From Pirellulales bacterium (GTDB taxonomy: Bacteria; Planctomycetota; Planctomycetia; Pirellulales; JAICIG01), in the NCBI GenBank assembly GCA_035533075.1, contig DATLUO010000029.1, forward strand, positions 43,004-107,003: a stretch of 64,000 nt of DNA, in the 5' to 3' direction. Positions within the stretch are counted from its first letter, which is position 1. Each line of letters begins with the position of its first letter. The notes under the pieces were generated by a model. It searched no databases, was not told the DNA's origin, and saw only the letters and a program-made list of their open reading frames with translations. Below are positions 17,949 through 27,794 of this stretch, one piece after another. The translations under genes were made by a program, and so were the position numbers.

Positions 17949-18701
17949 CTACTTTCGGCGCTGGCGTTCGACGAACGCTTCGTAATCGTGCGGCGTGTCG
18001 ATGCCCAACGTGGCCTGGGGCACCACGGCGACCGCGATCGGATGCCCGGCTTCGAGCACGCGCAATTGCTCCAGCTTCTCGGTTTGCTCCAGGCGCGAGG
18101 GCGGCAGGTCGGACATCGAGAGCAGAAAATCGCGGCGATAGGCGTACAAACCAATGTGCTGAAAGAAGAGCGGCGGACCGGCATCGAGCAGTCGGTCGTG
18201 CCACTCGCGCGCGTGCGGAATCGGGCTGCGGCTGAAATAGAGCGCGCGGCCGCGCTCGTCGAACACCACTTTGACGCAGGCCGGGTCGAGCAGCTTTTCG
18301 CGCGTTCTGATGGGCGTGGCCAGGGTCGACATGACGTGTTCGGGCCGCTGTTCCAGCAGGGCAATGGCCGCGTCGATCGACTCACCGGCCAGCTCGGGCT
18401 CGTCGCCCTGCACGTTGACCACGATCTCGATGTGGCTCAGCCGGCGTGCGACTTCGGCCACGCGATCGGTGCCGCTGGCGCAGTCCGGGTTGGTCATTTC
18501 GGCCTGCCCGCCGAACGACCGCACCTCGTTGAGAATCTCTTGGTGATCGGTCGCCACGCACAGGCCGCTGGGCCGCCGGGCCCGGCGGGCGGCTTCGTAG
18601 GTGTGCTGGATGACGCTCTTGCCGGTCTCGCGCAGCAAGAGCTTGCGCGGCAGCCGCGTCGACGCCAGCCGGGCCGGAATGACAATGAAGCTGTTCGCCA
18701 T
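17949..18701 (-). CDS. kdsB: 3-deoxy-manno-octulosonate cytidylyltransferase
   Basis: 250 aa. It activates KDO with CTP to CMP-KDO for lipopolysaccharide core synthesis in the cytoplasm. Family motifs are IVIPARLASTRLPRKLL at the start, CVATDHQEILNEVRSFGG, TNPDCASGTDRVAEV, VVNVQGDEPEL near residue 97 (Mg/CTP binding), FSRSPIP and HIGLYAYRRDFL. ATG 18701 (MANSFIVIPAR) is preferred over the in-frame codon at 18734. It implies an LPS-bearing outer membrane. Confidence 0.93.
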   Translation of the reverse strand: MANSFIVIPARLASTRLPRKLLLRETGKSVIQHTYEAARRARRPSGLCVATDHQEILNEVRSFGGQAEMTNPDCASGTDRVAEVARRLSHIEIVVNVQGDEPELAGESIDAAIALLEQRPEHVMSTLATPIRTREKLLDPACVKVVFDERGRALYFSRSPIPHAREWHDRLLDAGPPLFFQHIGLYAYRRDFLLSMSDLPPSRLEQTEKLEQLRVLEAGHPIAVAVVPQATLGIDTPHDYEAFVERQRRK

Positions 18702-18842
18702 GGAAATACCCTGTGATTTGCCGGCCGAGAACAACGCCGTCTTGCCTTGCTTGCGTCCGGCAACTTATTCTGGATCCCGGTCGAAGAGCAAGGGCTGTGA
18801 GATGACGACGATCAATACCAAACCGTCCGCGGGCGAATTCCT

Positions 18843-18869
18843 TTGACACTGCCCGGCCGTCCGTATAAA
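18843..18869 (+). promoter_or_regulatory. Candidate promoter for the coiled-coil gene
   Basis: TTGACA at 18843-18848 and TATAAA at 18864-18869, spacer 15 nt, slightly short for sigma-70. Transcription would give a leader of about 210 nt before the ATG at 19088. The leader contains no obvious riboswitch and no other gene. Confidence 0.4.
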
Positions 18870-19087
18870 CTCAACAAAGGTTGTTGGCCGGACAAGATTC
18901 AGCACCTCAGTCAGTCCGACAAGGCCGTTCGGTCTGCGTCGGTGATCCACGCCGGCCTCATCCCCCCGATGAAAGCACTTTGGACCGGTCGGAGCAGGTC
19001 CGTCAAACCAACGTTTCTCGCCGGCGGCGGAATCACGCCGGCCGATCGAGAGAGGCGCGCGAGCGCCGCAATAACAGGAGCCAAGCG

Positions 19088-20563
19088 ATGGCCAGTAGTG
19101 AAAACCAGGGTCTGCAAATCGCCCTCATTATCTTCGTCATGCTCACCATTTTGCTGAGCGTGACCACCTTCATGTTCTTCCGCGAATATGAAGAAGCCGA
19201 CAAAAAGGCCCACGAAGACGCCAAAAGCGCCACCGACGCTACCAAGTCGTTGCGCGAAACCGTCACCGAGATGGAGAAGCTCCGCAAGATCATTGGCGTG
19301 AGCGATCAGGCCAAGCTGAGCGAGGTCGAAGAGGCCCATCGCGAAGACATGAAGAACTTCGCCACCACCGTTCCGCAGGAGAGCCAGTTCTATCGCCCCG
19401 CCCTGGAGTTTCTGGCCAACACGCTGAAGGAAAAGACGGCCGAGATCATCGAAGCACGGACAGCCATTCAGCGCGAGCAGGACGAACGCAAGACGGTCGA
19501 GGCCGCCAAGCAGACACAGGTGGACGAGGCCCAAGCCAACGCTCAGAAAGCCGAAGCCGACTTGGCCGCCGCCAAGAAAGCCTTCGACGACGAACGCAAG
19601 CAGATGCTGGAAGACCAGAACGACCTGAAGCGGCAGTTGGCGGAGAAGAACGACGCCATGACCGAACTGACCGAAAAGAGCAAGAAGCGCGAAGACGATC
19701 TGACCGCCGAAAACAAGAAGCTCACGATGGCCAACACGGACCTCAACGAGAAGAACCTGGCACTCGATCCGACCAGCGGCTTCGAAGTGCCCGACGGCAA
19801 GATCGTGTGGGTCGATCAAAAGACGCGCAGCGCCTACATCAACGTCGGTCAGGCCGACGGTCTGCGCCCGCAGACGCTGTTCAGCGTCGTGGCGGGCGAC
19901 GACGACGTCGGCGGCGACCACCAGCGGACGAAAGGACGCATCGAAGTCGTCGAGCTGCTCGGGCCGCACTTTGCCGAAGCACGCATCACCGAAGACCGGC
20001 TCACCGACCCGATGGTGGAAGGCGACAAAATTTTTACGCCGCTGTGGCATCCGGGCCGCTCGGAGGGTTTCGCCATCATCGGCGGCATCGATCTCGACAA
20101 CGACGGCCTCGACGACCGCCAGATGGTCAAGGACCTGATCCACATGAGCGGCGGCACCGTCGACGCCGAAGACGCGCCCGACGGCAAGCAGGTGGGCAAG
20201 ATCACCCAGAACACGCGATACATCATTCAGGGTCAGCCGCCCGAGGACAGCAATGTGGGCAGCAAGGCTTATACCAAGCTGCAGAAAGACGCCCTCCAGG
20301 TCGGCGTGCGATTGATCAGCGTGCCAAAGTTCCTCGACCAGATCGGCTGGAAGAACCAGAAGCAAACGCTGGTCTACGGCCGTCACGGCAACGCCAACGA
20401 CCTGCCGCCGCAAGCGCGCGACGGCGGTCAGCCGGTATCGTCGGGCAACGTCAGCAGTTTCTTCCGCGTGCGTCGTCCGCCCGGCCATCGCGGTCTGGGC
20501 GGCGGCATCGAGCGCGACACCAACGCCCGCGAGATGCCGCGCAAAAGCGCGTATGGAAAGTAG
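19088..20563 (+). CDS. Membrane-anchored coiled-coil protein, unknown
   Basis: 491 aa from ATG 19088, with AACAGGAG 8 nt upstream. A single membrane helix lies at residues 9-31 (LQIALIIFVMLTILLSVTTF). It is followed by a long charged coiled coil to about residue 230 (EKTAEIIEARTAIQREQDER, repeats of KAEADLAAAKKAFDDERKQ). A globular part follows, starting DPTSGFEVPDGKIVWVDQ, with SAYINVGQADGLRPQTLFSV, which resembles the beta-barrel found after coiled coils in planctomycete envelope proteins. An Asp-rich DLDNDGLDDRQ stretch could bind metal. The C-terminus is Arg/Gly-rich. Function unknown; an envelope-structuring role is a guess. Confidence 0.7.
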   Translation: MASSENQGLQIALIIFVMLTILLSVTTFMFFREYEEADKKAHEDAKSATDATKSLRETVTEMEKLRKIIGVSDQAKLSEVEEAHREDMKNFATTVPQESQFYRPALEFLANTLKEKTAEIIEARTAIQREQDERKTVEAAKQTQVDEAQANAQKAEADLAAAKKAFDDERKQMLEDQNDLKRQLAEKNDAMTELTEKSKKREDDLTAENKKLTMANTDLNEKNLALDPTSGFEVPDGKIVWVDQKTRSAYINVGQADGLRPQTLFSVVAGDDDVGGDHQRTKGRIEVVELLGPHFAEARITEDRLTDPMVEGDKIFTPLWHPGRSEGFAIIGGIDLDNDGLDDRQMVKDLIHMSGGTVDAEDAPDGKQVGKITQNTRYIIQGQPPEDSNVGSKAYTKLQKDALQVGVRLISVPKFLDQIGWKNQKQTLVYGRHGNANDLPPQARDGGQPVSSGNVSSFFRVRRPPGHRGLGGGIERDTNAREMPRKSAYGK

Positions 20564-20573
20564 AGGCTGGCCT

Positions 20574-20929
20574 AGCGGGCGCATCAGCCGCGTAGCGGCG
20601 AGATAGTTTAGCCGTGGGCGCGAGCGGCGCGAGCCCACGGTACCGATGCGGGAGATTAGGCAAGCCGCGTAGCGGCGACAGAAGGTATCGCACCACGCAC
20701 TCTGTCGCCGCTACGCGGCTGCGCGGATCGTTGGCGTCCCTTTTCCGTGGGCTCGCGCCCACGGCTAAACTCTACCGTCCCTACGGGACCGGGAAACGCA
20801 ACGGCCGCGACGCAGCGTCGGACTTGTGTAGAACAACGTGGGTTCCACCCTGGGCTATCGAATGACGCAGCTTCGGTGCTACGGCGGCCTTCGGCCTTAC
20901 CCAACGTGCGGTTCGCCGGCCGGCCACGC
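20574..20929. repeat. Hairpin repeat cluster (GCCGCGTAGCGGC and CCCACGGCTAAACT families)
   Basis: The spacer between two convergent genes contains agccgcgtagcggcgac at least twice plus its reverse (gtcgccgctacgcggctg near 20705), and inverted copies of a second element, gtttagccgtgggcgcgagc near 20605 and gctcgcgcccacggctaaac near 20752. Together they could fold as long hairpins. The same two elements occur side by side at 29784-29885 inside the cytochrome c gene. The remaining bases to 20929 hold no gene. Confidence 0.7.
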
Positions 20930-22966
20930 TTACCGCACTGGCCGCGAGCCCTTCGGGCGGGCCAGGTGCGGCTCCGGGGCCGGTGCTTCGTCTGCGACGG
21001 ATTCCGGCTGTGCCGATCGCTCGGCCGGCACGTCGGCGTAGTAGAGCGTGGTTTCTTCCTCGGTCAACTTCGTGCCCAGCGACTTGCACTGCAGCTCCAC
21101 GCGGAAGCGGTGCGTGCCCGCGCTCGTCGCTTTGGCGTGGATCTTCAGCACTTTCTCTTCACCCGCTCCCAGCGAGGGCAAGGTCTCGAACACCACCGTG
21201 CCCGATGAGATCGAGTGGGCCGGGCCGTCGGTCGAGAACGGTTCCACGCCGTTGGAAAAGAAGGCCGTCACATCGACGCCTTCGGCCGGACGGTCGCCGC
21301 GGTTGCGGACGCGGACTTCATACACCGAGTCCTGACCGATGGGCACCGCGCCGGAGGGATCGACCACGTCGAGCGCCAGGTCGGCCACGGCCATCACGTC
21401 GGTGAGCGCCACGCTGCTGTGCTTCAAATTGCCGTCGGCCGTCACCGTCGCCTCCAGACGGTTCTCGCCGGGCGACTTCATCAGGCACTTGACGGTGAAG
21501 AGCTGTTCGGCGCCGGCCGGCAGCGACGAAAGCGACCAAGTGGCGCGGCCGTGCTTGATGTCGATCTTCGCGTCGTGCGACGCGGCGGCGCACTCCGAGC
21601 CTTCGGGCAACACGGCCGTCACTTTCACGCGCCGGGCCGTGGCGTCGCCCGAATTGCGCACCCGCAAGCGATAGGTGGCCGGAGCGCCGGCGTACTGCCG
21701 GGGCGGACCGGCGACTTCCACTTGCACGGCCGGCTGGCGCACGGCCACTTCGTGCCCGGCGGCGGTGTGGATGCCGCCGTCGGCGGTGGCACGAGCTTGA
21801 ATCGTCAACGGGCCGCCTTGCCGGGCCACCAGCTCGATCTCGACCACCTTGGTCTCGCCGGCCGCCAGCGTGCCGACGCGGTGCGTCGCCGGAACGCCCT
21901 CGTCGGGCGGCAGCGGCATTAGATGGATCACGGCATTCTCGGCCGGCCCGTTGCCGGGGTTGCTCAGCGTCAGGCGATAGATTTCTTTCTCGCCGCAGAG
22001 CACCTCGACGGCCCCGTCGATCTGCAGAGCCAGCTTGGCTTCTTGCACGTCGAGCGTGGCCTTGGCCGAGACCGCGGCCACGCCGCAGCGCACGTCGAAG
22101 GCCAACGCGGAGCTGTCGTGCGGCACGATCCGCAGGGCCAGCTCTTCGTGCTTGCCCGGCGGCAGGGTGCGGATGGCCCACTGCAAAGCACAGCCGCTGG
22201 GCGAGCGGTCGATGGTGCCGGCGCTGGGCCGCGTGGAGCTCAATTCGGCCGTGTCGGGCAACGAAACCATGACCACCAGATCGCTGGCCGGCTGGTCGCC
22301 GTGGTTGCTCACCACCAGCTTGTAATCGGCGGGCTGGCCCACCGACAGGCGGTGCGGGCCGGTCCCTTGAATCGTCACCTTGGGCATCGTGCGGACGAAG
22401 AGTGATTTGGGGTCGCCAATCTCGTCGCTGGCGGCCCGTTTGTTCTCGGTCTTGACGGGCTTCGACGCGTGCGGCTTGGCGGGGCCGGCCACCACGGCCG
22501 ATTCGCTCTCCAAGTCGTCGCGGTCCAATTTGTCGGGCACCATGGCCAACTCCGGCTCGTCGGCCAAGGTGGGAGTGTCGTCGGCCGGCGTTTCGCTCTC
22601 TACGGGCTGCGGTCGGCTGGCGGTGCGGCGGCTGGAAGACGTGCGGCTGGTCGACGACTTGATGGTGGGGGGCTTCGTCTCACTGGACGGACCCGAACGG
22701 GCCTTGGCCGTGGTGGCCGACTGGTTGGTCAGCCGCGTAGGTCCCTCGTCGCTCTTGGCCGACCCGCCGGAGGTTTTGCCCGCCGGGGTGGGATGAACGT
22801 GCTTGGGCGGCGTTTCCGGCTCTCCCGTCAGCGAGCGGCGAAGGCGGTCGAAGAGTGGGGCGCGGCGATGGGCGGAGTGGTTCGTTTCCTGGGCCGCCGC
22901 GGTCCCACTGTACACGACGATCGCCGTAAGTGCGGTCGAGACGGTGGCTTGTCGTAACCAGCGCAT
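20930..22966 (-). CDS. Secreted DUF11/CARDB-like repeat protein
   Basis: 678 aa from ATG 22966 (MRWLRQATVSTALTAIVVY), with a signal peptide ending near GTAAAQE. Residues about 35-190 are low-complexity Ser/Thr/Pro/Lys rich. From about residue 195 there are four or five immunoglobulin-like beta modules of the DUF11 type, each with a YxL(V/R)VxNxGxxPA motif (ADYKLVVSNHGDQPASDLVV, IYRLTLSNPGNGPAENAVIH, ATYRLRVRNSGDATARRVKV, VYEVRVRNRGDRPAEGVDVT). These modules are found in large surface or periplasmic proteins. Role unknown. Confidence 0.75.
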   Translation of the reverse strand: MRWLRQATVSTALTAIVVYSGTAAAQETNHSAHRRAPLFDRLRRSLTGEPETPPKHVHPTPAGKTSGGSAKSDEGPTRLTNQSATTAKARSGPSSETKPPTIKSSTSRTSSSRRTASRPQPVESETPADDTPTLADEPELAMVPDKLDRDDLESESAVVAGPAKPHASKPVKTENKRAASDEIGDPKSLFVRTMPKVTIQGTGPHRLSVGQPADYKLVVSNHGDQPASDLVVMVSLPDTAELSSTRPSAGTIDRSPSGCALQWAIRTLPPGKHEELALRIVPHDSSALAFDVRCGVAAVSAKATLDVQEAKLALQIDGAVEVLCGEKEIYRLTLSNPGNGPAENAVIHLMPLPPDEGVPATHRVGTLAAGETKVVEIELVARQGGPLTIQARATADGGIHTAAGHEVAVRQPAVQVEVAGPPRQYAGAPATYRLRVRNSGDATARRVKVTAVLPEGSECAAASHDAKIDIKHGRATWSLSSLPAGAEQLFTVKCLMKSPGENRLEATVTADGNLKHSSVALTDVMAVADLALDVVDPSGAVPIGQDSVYEVRVRNRGDRPAEGVDVTAFFSNGVEPFSTDGPAHSISSGTVVFETLPSLGAGEEKVLKIHAKATSAGTHRFRVELQCKSLGTKLTEEETTLYYADVPAERSAQPESVADEAPAPEPHLARPKGSRPVR

Positions 22967-23134
22967 GGGTGCTTTCCTGCCGTCGAAATGGCGTGAAGAA
23001 TATCGTTCCATCGCGACTTATCGGCAATGACGAAAGGCCGGGTTTAATCGGATGAGCCGCGCGGAGGGGAGAAAATCGAGCGACGCGGAAAGCAGGGGAG
23101 GTTGGGGGAACCAGCAGTCGGCTGAAAGCGCCCG

Positions 23135-24451
23135 TCAACGGCCCGCTGGGATGCTCGGCGGCGGGAGTAAAGCGAGTTGGCTGGTGGGTATGGAACCGCT
23201 GACGCGAAGCTGCGATCCGCTTACGGAGGCGTGGACTAACTCGAGTATGCCCGCCGCGGCGGCGGCCTGCGGCTGTTGCGACAATCCCGTGCGTGAACTC
23301 TGCAGTGCCGTGGTCAGCAATTGCTGCAGCATATTGGCCGTCTCCGCGTCTTGAGTGTCAATGTCGGCGTTGAACGACAGTGTGTCGGTCCAGCGCAAAG
23401 TGACGAAGTACCCATGCACCCTGTTGAAACTCGCGATGATGCCGCCGTGCGACTGATGCACGCCATGAGTCTTGGCGCGCAGCACGAGATCGTAACCGGT
23501 CGGCAAGTCGAGGCGCCCGCCGCGTCCTTCTTTCGCGCGATCGATCGCCTCTTTGAGCCGCTCGGATTTCGTTGCACCGATGAGCAGGTTGGCCGACGGT
23601 GTTACGTAATACATCGTTTGCATTGACGGGGATACACCGATCGGTAGATTCGCGGATTTCCGGTTCGACATCGTGTAAATGGGCATTCCTTGATGTGACT
23701 CGCCGGACGACGAAATTCCGGGCAAACTCGACAGGCCCACCGGCCGCGACAGTTTGGCCGCGATGTAGCCGTCAAGTCCATCGATGACGATGAACACTTC
23801 TTGCATGTCGCGAGGATCGAAGCCCTGCGAGACGGCGTTGTTGAGTGCCTCGTCGATTTGCGGCTTGATCTGAGGAACCGACGCCGCGCGGTCGAGCAAG
23901 TTCCGCACGCGTATTGATGCAGCGAGCGTGTAGGTCGACGGCAGGTAGGCGATTGGATTATTGGCGCTGCCACCACCGATCATGTCGACCAGCAGAATAA
24001 TCAGAATCGCCAGTAACGCCACCGCAGTGATTCCCGTGCCGCCGAAGATCAGCCACAGCAGGGCACCGCTTTTTTTCTTGCGGCGATGCGTGGAAACGCC
24101 GAGCGCCGAGGGGCGCAACAGGTCGACCGACGCGGTGGACAGCGCGGGAGCGTCGAGCGGACCAAGAGCGCTCAAGTCGAGACTAAAGCCCGACACGACC
24201 TCGGCTTCCGGCAGCGGAGCTTCCGGCAGCGGTTGAGCCGGTCGACGCGCGGGCCGAGCGGCCGGCGAGGCCGTGCGGGGTTTTGGACGAGGCGCGGCGG
24301 ACGATGCTGGACGCGCGGGTGGTCTTGCGGCCGGCTGGGCCGCCCCGACGGTGAACAGCGCGCCGCACTGACGGCAGCGGGCCTGCTGGCCGGCCAGCTC
24401 GTCGGCGCCGGAATAGACTTTGCCACAACCGTCACAAGTGAAGCGGATCAT
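23135..24451 (-). CDS. Zinc-ribbon membrane protein, unknown
   Basis: 438 aa from ATG 24451. The N-terminus MIRFTCDGCGKVYSG...QQARCRQCG is a small zinc ribbon (two CxxC) of the type common in planctomycetes. A Pro/Ala-rich linker follows (residues 40-85), then one membrane helix near residues 125-150 (ALLWLIFGGTGITAVALLAI). The extracytoplasmic part carries AYLPSTYTLAASIRVRNLLD and FIVIDGLDGYIAAKL. A GAGG site precedes the chosen ATG. The extracytoplasmic domain is not recognised, and no enzymatic motif was seen. Confidence 0.65.
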   Translation of the reverse strand: MIRFTCDGCGKVYSGADELAGQQARCRQCGALFTVGAAQPAARPPARPASSAAPRPKPRTASPAARPARRPAQPLPEAPLPEAEVVSGFSLDLSALGPLDAPALSTASVDLLRPSALGVSTHRRKKKSGALLWLIFGGTGITAVALLAILIILLVDMIGGGSANNPIAYLPSTYTLAASIRVRNLLDRAASVPQIKPQIDEALNNAVSQGFDPRDMQEVFIVIDGLDGYIAAKLSRPVGLSSLPGISSSGESHQGMPIYTMSNRKSANLPIGVSPSMQTMYYVTPSANLLIGATKSERLKEAIDRAKEGRGGRLDLPTGYDLVLRAKTHGVHQSHGGIIASFNRVHGYFVTLRWTDTLSFNADIDTQDAETANMLQQLLTTALQSSRTGLSQQPQAAAAAGILELVHASVSGSQLRVSGSIPTSQLALLPPPSIPAGR

Positions 24452-24555
24452 GCAAGCCCTCATTGCCGCAAGCGTGGTGTCGGGTCGAGAAAGTCTTTTT
24501 TGTTGGTTCCCCGTCAACTTCTGGATAAACTACCGCAGGGAACCGTTTTTGGGAA

Positions 24556-25980
24556 TCAGAAATTCCATTTCGGCTCCCAACTCGGCGTGTGCGCGGCCTT
24601 CATATATGCCGCGGCGCGCGCGGCGATGTCGGGGAACTTGGCGGCCACGTCCGTCTTCTCCTGCGGATCGTCGGCCAGATTGTAAAGCTCCGGCAACGAG
24701 TCGGGCGATTTGCGTACGTTGTTGCGCACGGCCTTCCAGTCGCCAAATCGCACGGCCTGTGCCCGGCCGCCGCTTTGATACTCCCAGTAAAGATACTCGT
24801 GCTGCTTCTGCCCGGATTGCCCCAGCAGCGTCGGCAAAATACTGAGTCCGTCGCTGTCGTCGGGCAGCGTCCCGCCGGCCAGGTCGCAGAAGGTCGGCAA
24901 CATGTCCCAAAACGCGCCTATGAGCGGGCTGCTGGCGCCGGCGGCGATGTGTCCCGGCCAACGGGCGATGAACGGCGTGCGGATGCCGCCTTCATAAAGG
25001 TCTTGCTTGTAGCCGCGCAGGCCGCCGGTGCTCTGGAAGAATTCCGGGTCGGTGCCCGTATGAGGGAACACCGCACCGTTGTCGCTGGCGAAGAAGACCA
25101 GCGTGTTGTCGTCGAGTTGCAGCTCGTCGAGCAGCCGCATCAGCCGGCCGACGTCGCGGTCCATGCGGGTGATCATGGCGGCGTAGGCGGCCCGCGGCGT
25201 GGGGTGGTTGGCGTAATGCTTCGAGTTCGTCACCGGTGTCTCCGGCCACTTGCCGCGGTACTCGGCCAGCGAATCGTCGGGCACTTGCAACGAAAGGTGC
25301 GGAATGGTGAATGCCAGGTAAAGAAAGAACGGGCCGTCGTTGTGCTCGCGCACCCAGCCCAGTGCGTCGTCGGACATCAGGTCGTGCGAGTAGGTCTTTC
25401 CCGACAGCTCGATCACCGCCTTCTGGCCGTAAGAATAGGGCGGATTGCCGGCCAGCGGCTCCTGCCGGTCGTCGCGCCAAAGATAGGGCGGGTAATACGT
25501 GTGGGCCATGCCTTGGCAGAGATAGCCATAGTGATGATCGAAGCCGAAATCGAGCGGGCTGCTGTGATCGTCGGGCATGCCCAGGCCCCACTTGCCGACG
25601 ATGGCCGTCGCATAGCCGGCTTTCTTCAGCAATTGCGCCACCGTCACCGTGCCCGCCTGCATGGGGTGCTGGCCCTCTTTGCCCGGCGCTCGCTGCATGT
25701 TGTCGCGCACGGTGGCGTGGCCGAGGTGCATGCCGGTCATCAGCGTGCAGCGGCTGGGGGCGCAGACCGAGCAGCCGCTGTAAAAGTTGCTGAACCGCAT
25801 CCCCTCGGCCGCCAGGCGGTCGATGTTCGGCGTCTTGATTTTCGTTTGCCCGTAGCAGCCCAGGTCGCCGATGCCGAGGTCATCGGCCAGGATGAACACG
25901 ATGTTGGGCTTTTTTGCCGCATCGGCGGCGGTAGCCGCAGCGGCGGACAAGAGCGTCAAAACAAGTGCGATACGCGACAT
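24556..25980 (-). CDS. Secreted sulfatase (arylsulfatase family)
   Basis: 474 aa with a signal peptide (LVLTLLSAAAATAADA). Sulfatase signatures: PNIVFILADDLGIGDLGCYG (metal-binding aspartates), SVCAPSRCTLMTG with the C-x-P-S-R site whose Cys becomes formylglycine, KWGLG, and FFASDNGAVFPHTG with the second DN pair. It hydrolyses sulfate esters, probably of polysaccharides, in the periplasm or outside. It is typical of the many sulfatases of marine-type planctomycetes. It needs a formylglycine-generating enzyme encoded elsewhere. The gene is 10 nt downstream of nrdR on the same strand. Confidence 0.93.
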   Translation of the reverse strand: MSRIALVLTLLSAAAATAADAAKKPNIVFILADDLGIGDLGCYGQTKIKTPNIDRLAAEGMRFSNFYSGCSVCAPSRCTLMTGMHLGHATVRDNMQRAPGKEGQHPMQAGTVTVAQLLKKAGYATAIVGKWGLGMPDDHSSPLDFGFDHHYGYLCQGMAHTYYPPYLWRDDRQEPLAGNPPYSYGQKAVIELSGKTYSHDLMSDDALGWVREHNDGPFFLYLAFTIPHLSLQVPDDSLAEYRGKWPETPVTNSKHYANHPTPRAAYAAMITRMDRDVGRLMRLLDELQLDDNTLVFFASDNGAVFPHTGTDPEFFQSTGGLRGYKQDLYEGGIRTPFIARWPGHIAAGASSPLIGAFWDMLPTFCDLAGGTLPDDSDGLSILPTLLGQSGQKQHEYLYWEYQSGGRAQAVRFGDWKAVRNNVRKSPDSLPELYNLADDPQEKTDVAAKFPDIAARAAAYMKAAHTPSWEPKWNF

Positions 25981-25990
25981 AGGTCACCCG

Positions 25991-26506
25991 TCATTCCTGT
26001 TCCCTACACACCGTCACCTTCGGCCGCGCTGCTTTGACTTGCCTGGCCTGCGTGGTCTCCGCCAGGATCGGCTCCAGTTCGTCCACGAAATCGCGCACGT
26101 CCTTGAACTGCCGATAAACGCTGGCGAAGCGGACGAAGGCCACTTCGTCGAGTTCGCGCAGCAACTGCATCACCATGTCGCCCAAGTGACGGCTGTCGAC
26201 CTCCGTGTCGAAATTGGCGTAGATGTCGTTTTCGATGGAGGCGACGATGGCTTCGATCTTCTCGTCGCTGACGGGCCGTTTCCAGCAGGCCTTTTGCAGC
26301 CCGCTTTTGATCTTCCCGCGGCTGAACGGTTCGCGAACGCCGTCTTTTTTCACCACCTTGATGGCCGGCTCTTCGACTCGCTCGTAGGTTGTGTAGCGCC
26401 GCTTGCACGCGAGACATTCTCGCCGCCTGCGAATGGCAAAGCCGTCGTCGCTGGCGCGCGAGTCGATGACCCGGTCGTGGTCGGTGCGGCAAAAAGGGCA
26501 CTGCAT
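25991..26506 (-). CDS. nrdR: Transcriptional repressor NrdR
   Basis: 171 aa from ATG 26506 (MQCPFCRTDHDRVIDSR). NrdR represses ribonucleotide reductase genes in response to ATP/dATP. The zinc ribbon CPFC...CLACKRRYTTYERVE and the ATP-cone (VVKKDGVREPFSRGKIKSGL) are both intact. The length is close to the usual 150-170. Codons upstream in the same frame show no family likeness. The sulfatase follows directly and may be cotranscribed. Confidence 0.93.
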   Translation of the reverse strand: MQCPFCRTDHDRVIDSRASDDGFAIRRRRECLACKRRYTTYERVEEPAIKVVKKDGVREPFSRGKIKSGLQKACWKRPVSDEKIEAIVASIENDIYANFDTEVDSRHLGDMVMQLLRELDEVAFVRFASVYRQFKDVRDFVDELEPILAETTQARQVKAARPKVTVCREQE

Positions 26507-26755
26507 GGCGTCTATCATAGCTCTTGCCGCGCGCCCTGCGTAGCAGAATTCGTGAGAATTCCGGAGAGGCCGCGCCAGCGTCGGAAACGACAATCGCGCA
26601 TCCTTGGCACGGCGGTTGCCTTGCTCGCGGCCGCTACCTACAACCACAATTGGTGCGTCATGGCTTTGTTGATTGGTACGGCAAGCCACTTCGCTTGGGC
26701 ATGAAACCGACGAGGTAGTCGTTCAGGGCCACGAACATTAGACTTGGATTCCACG

Positions 26756-27784
26756 ATGAGCGAATTCTTCCTGCTAGCGAGCGGTCCGGATGCGGTCCAG
26801 AATCTGTCGATTTTTGACCCCGCCTCGCCGTCGGCCGAATCGATCCGCAGCCTGTCGCTGCTGGTGGCCGCCATCTCGGCGTTCATCTTCATCATCGTCG
26901 AAGGCGTGCTGTTCTATTCGGTGGCCCGCTTCCGGGGCCGCGGCGGGCCGCAAGCCAGCGAGCCGCCGCAGGTCTACGGCAGCAAGGCGATCGAGATCGC
27001 CTGGACGGCGGCGCCGGCCCTGATCGTCTTCATTCTGGTCCTTGTGGTTACGCGAACGCTGTGGGCCGTCAATCGTCCCAATCCTGAGCCGAAGCCGGGA
27101 GACCGGGCGCTCTATGTCACGGTCATCGGGCATCAGTGGTGGTGGGAATACGTCTACGACACTTACGATGGCCGCAAGCTGGGAACCGTCACCGCCAACG
27201 AACTGCACGTGCCAGCCAGCGGCGGTGGCGTCGTCCGGCCTGTTTACCTCACGCTCAAATCGGCCGACGTCTGCCACAGCTTTTGGTTGCCACGGCTGGG
27301 TGGGAAAACCGACCTCATTCCCGGCCACCCAAACGAAATGTGGTTCCAGACCGACAAACCGGGACTCTACCTCGGCCAGTGCGCCGAGTATTGCGGCACA
27401 CAACACGCCAACATGCTGCTGCGCGTAATGGTCGACGAACCCGCCGACTTCGAGCGGTGGTTGGAGAATGAAAGTGAACCAGCCGTCGCGCCGGCCGCCG
27501 GCGATCGTGCTGCGACTGGCGCGCAGTCGACGTTCTTGGCCCAGTCGTGTGTCAATTGTCATCGCGTGCGGGGCACGAAGGCCGACGGCAAGTTCGGGCC
27601 CGATCTCACGCACCTGATGGCCCGTCAAACGCTGGCTTCGGGAATGGCGACGAACGATCGAGAGACCCTACGGCAGTGGCTTGCAGATCCGCAGAGCGTG
27701 AAGCAGGGCTGTCTCATGCCTGCGTTCGGTCTCAGCCCGCATGAAATTGATGAAATCGTCGAATATCTGCTGACCCTGAGGTAA
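26756..27784 (+). CDS. coxB: Cytochrome c oxidase subunit II with fused cytochrome c (caa3 type)
   Basis: 342 aa. It receives electrons from cytochrome c and passes them to the oxidase core at the outer face of the inner membrane. Two membrane helices lie near residues 31-55 and 77-100. HQWWWEYVY and SADVCHSFWLPRLGGKTD precede the CuA site CAEYCGTQHANM, with all ligands present. A C-terminal class-I cytochrome c follows, with CVNCH and a distal methionine in GCLMPAFG. ATG 26756 (MSEFFLLASG) is chosen over TTG 26744. It is the first gene of the respiratory cluster; subunit I, which should follow, is absent. Confidence 0.93.
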   Translation: MSEFFLLASGPDAVQNLSIFDPASPSAESIRSLSLLVAAISAFIFIIVEGVLFYSVARFRGRGGPQASEPPQVYGSKAIEIAWTAAPALIVFILVLVVTRTLWAVNRPNPEPKPGDRALYVTVIGHQWWWEYVYDTYDGRKLGTVTANELHVPASGGGVVRPVYLTLKSADVCHSFWLPRLGGKTDLIPGHPNEMWFQTDKPGLYLGQCAEYCGTQHANMLLRVMVDEPADFERWLENESEPAVAPAAGDRAATGAQSTFLAQSCVNCHRVRGTKADGKFGPDLTHLMARQTLASGMATNDRETLRQWLADPQSVKQGCLMPAFGLSPHEIDEIVEYLLTLR

Positions 27785-27794
27785 GGTGCGATTT

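Noticed and set aside
18911..20638. A 575-codon minus-strand open frame
   Set aside because: Complement of the coiled-coil gene; the plus-strand gene has a ribosome site, membrane helix and coherent structure.
20574..20790. Hairpin cluster considered as a tRNA or structured RNA gene
   Set aside because: No cloverleaf, no CCA, and the same elements occur inside a coding region; they are dispersed repeats.
24589..26037. A 482-codon plus-strand open frame
   Set aside because: Complement of the sulfatase, which has the complete formylglycine and metal motifs.
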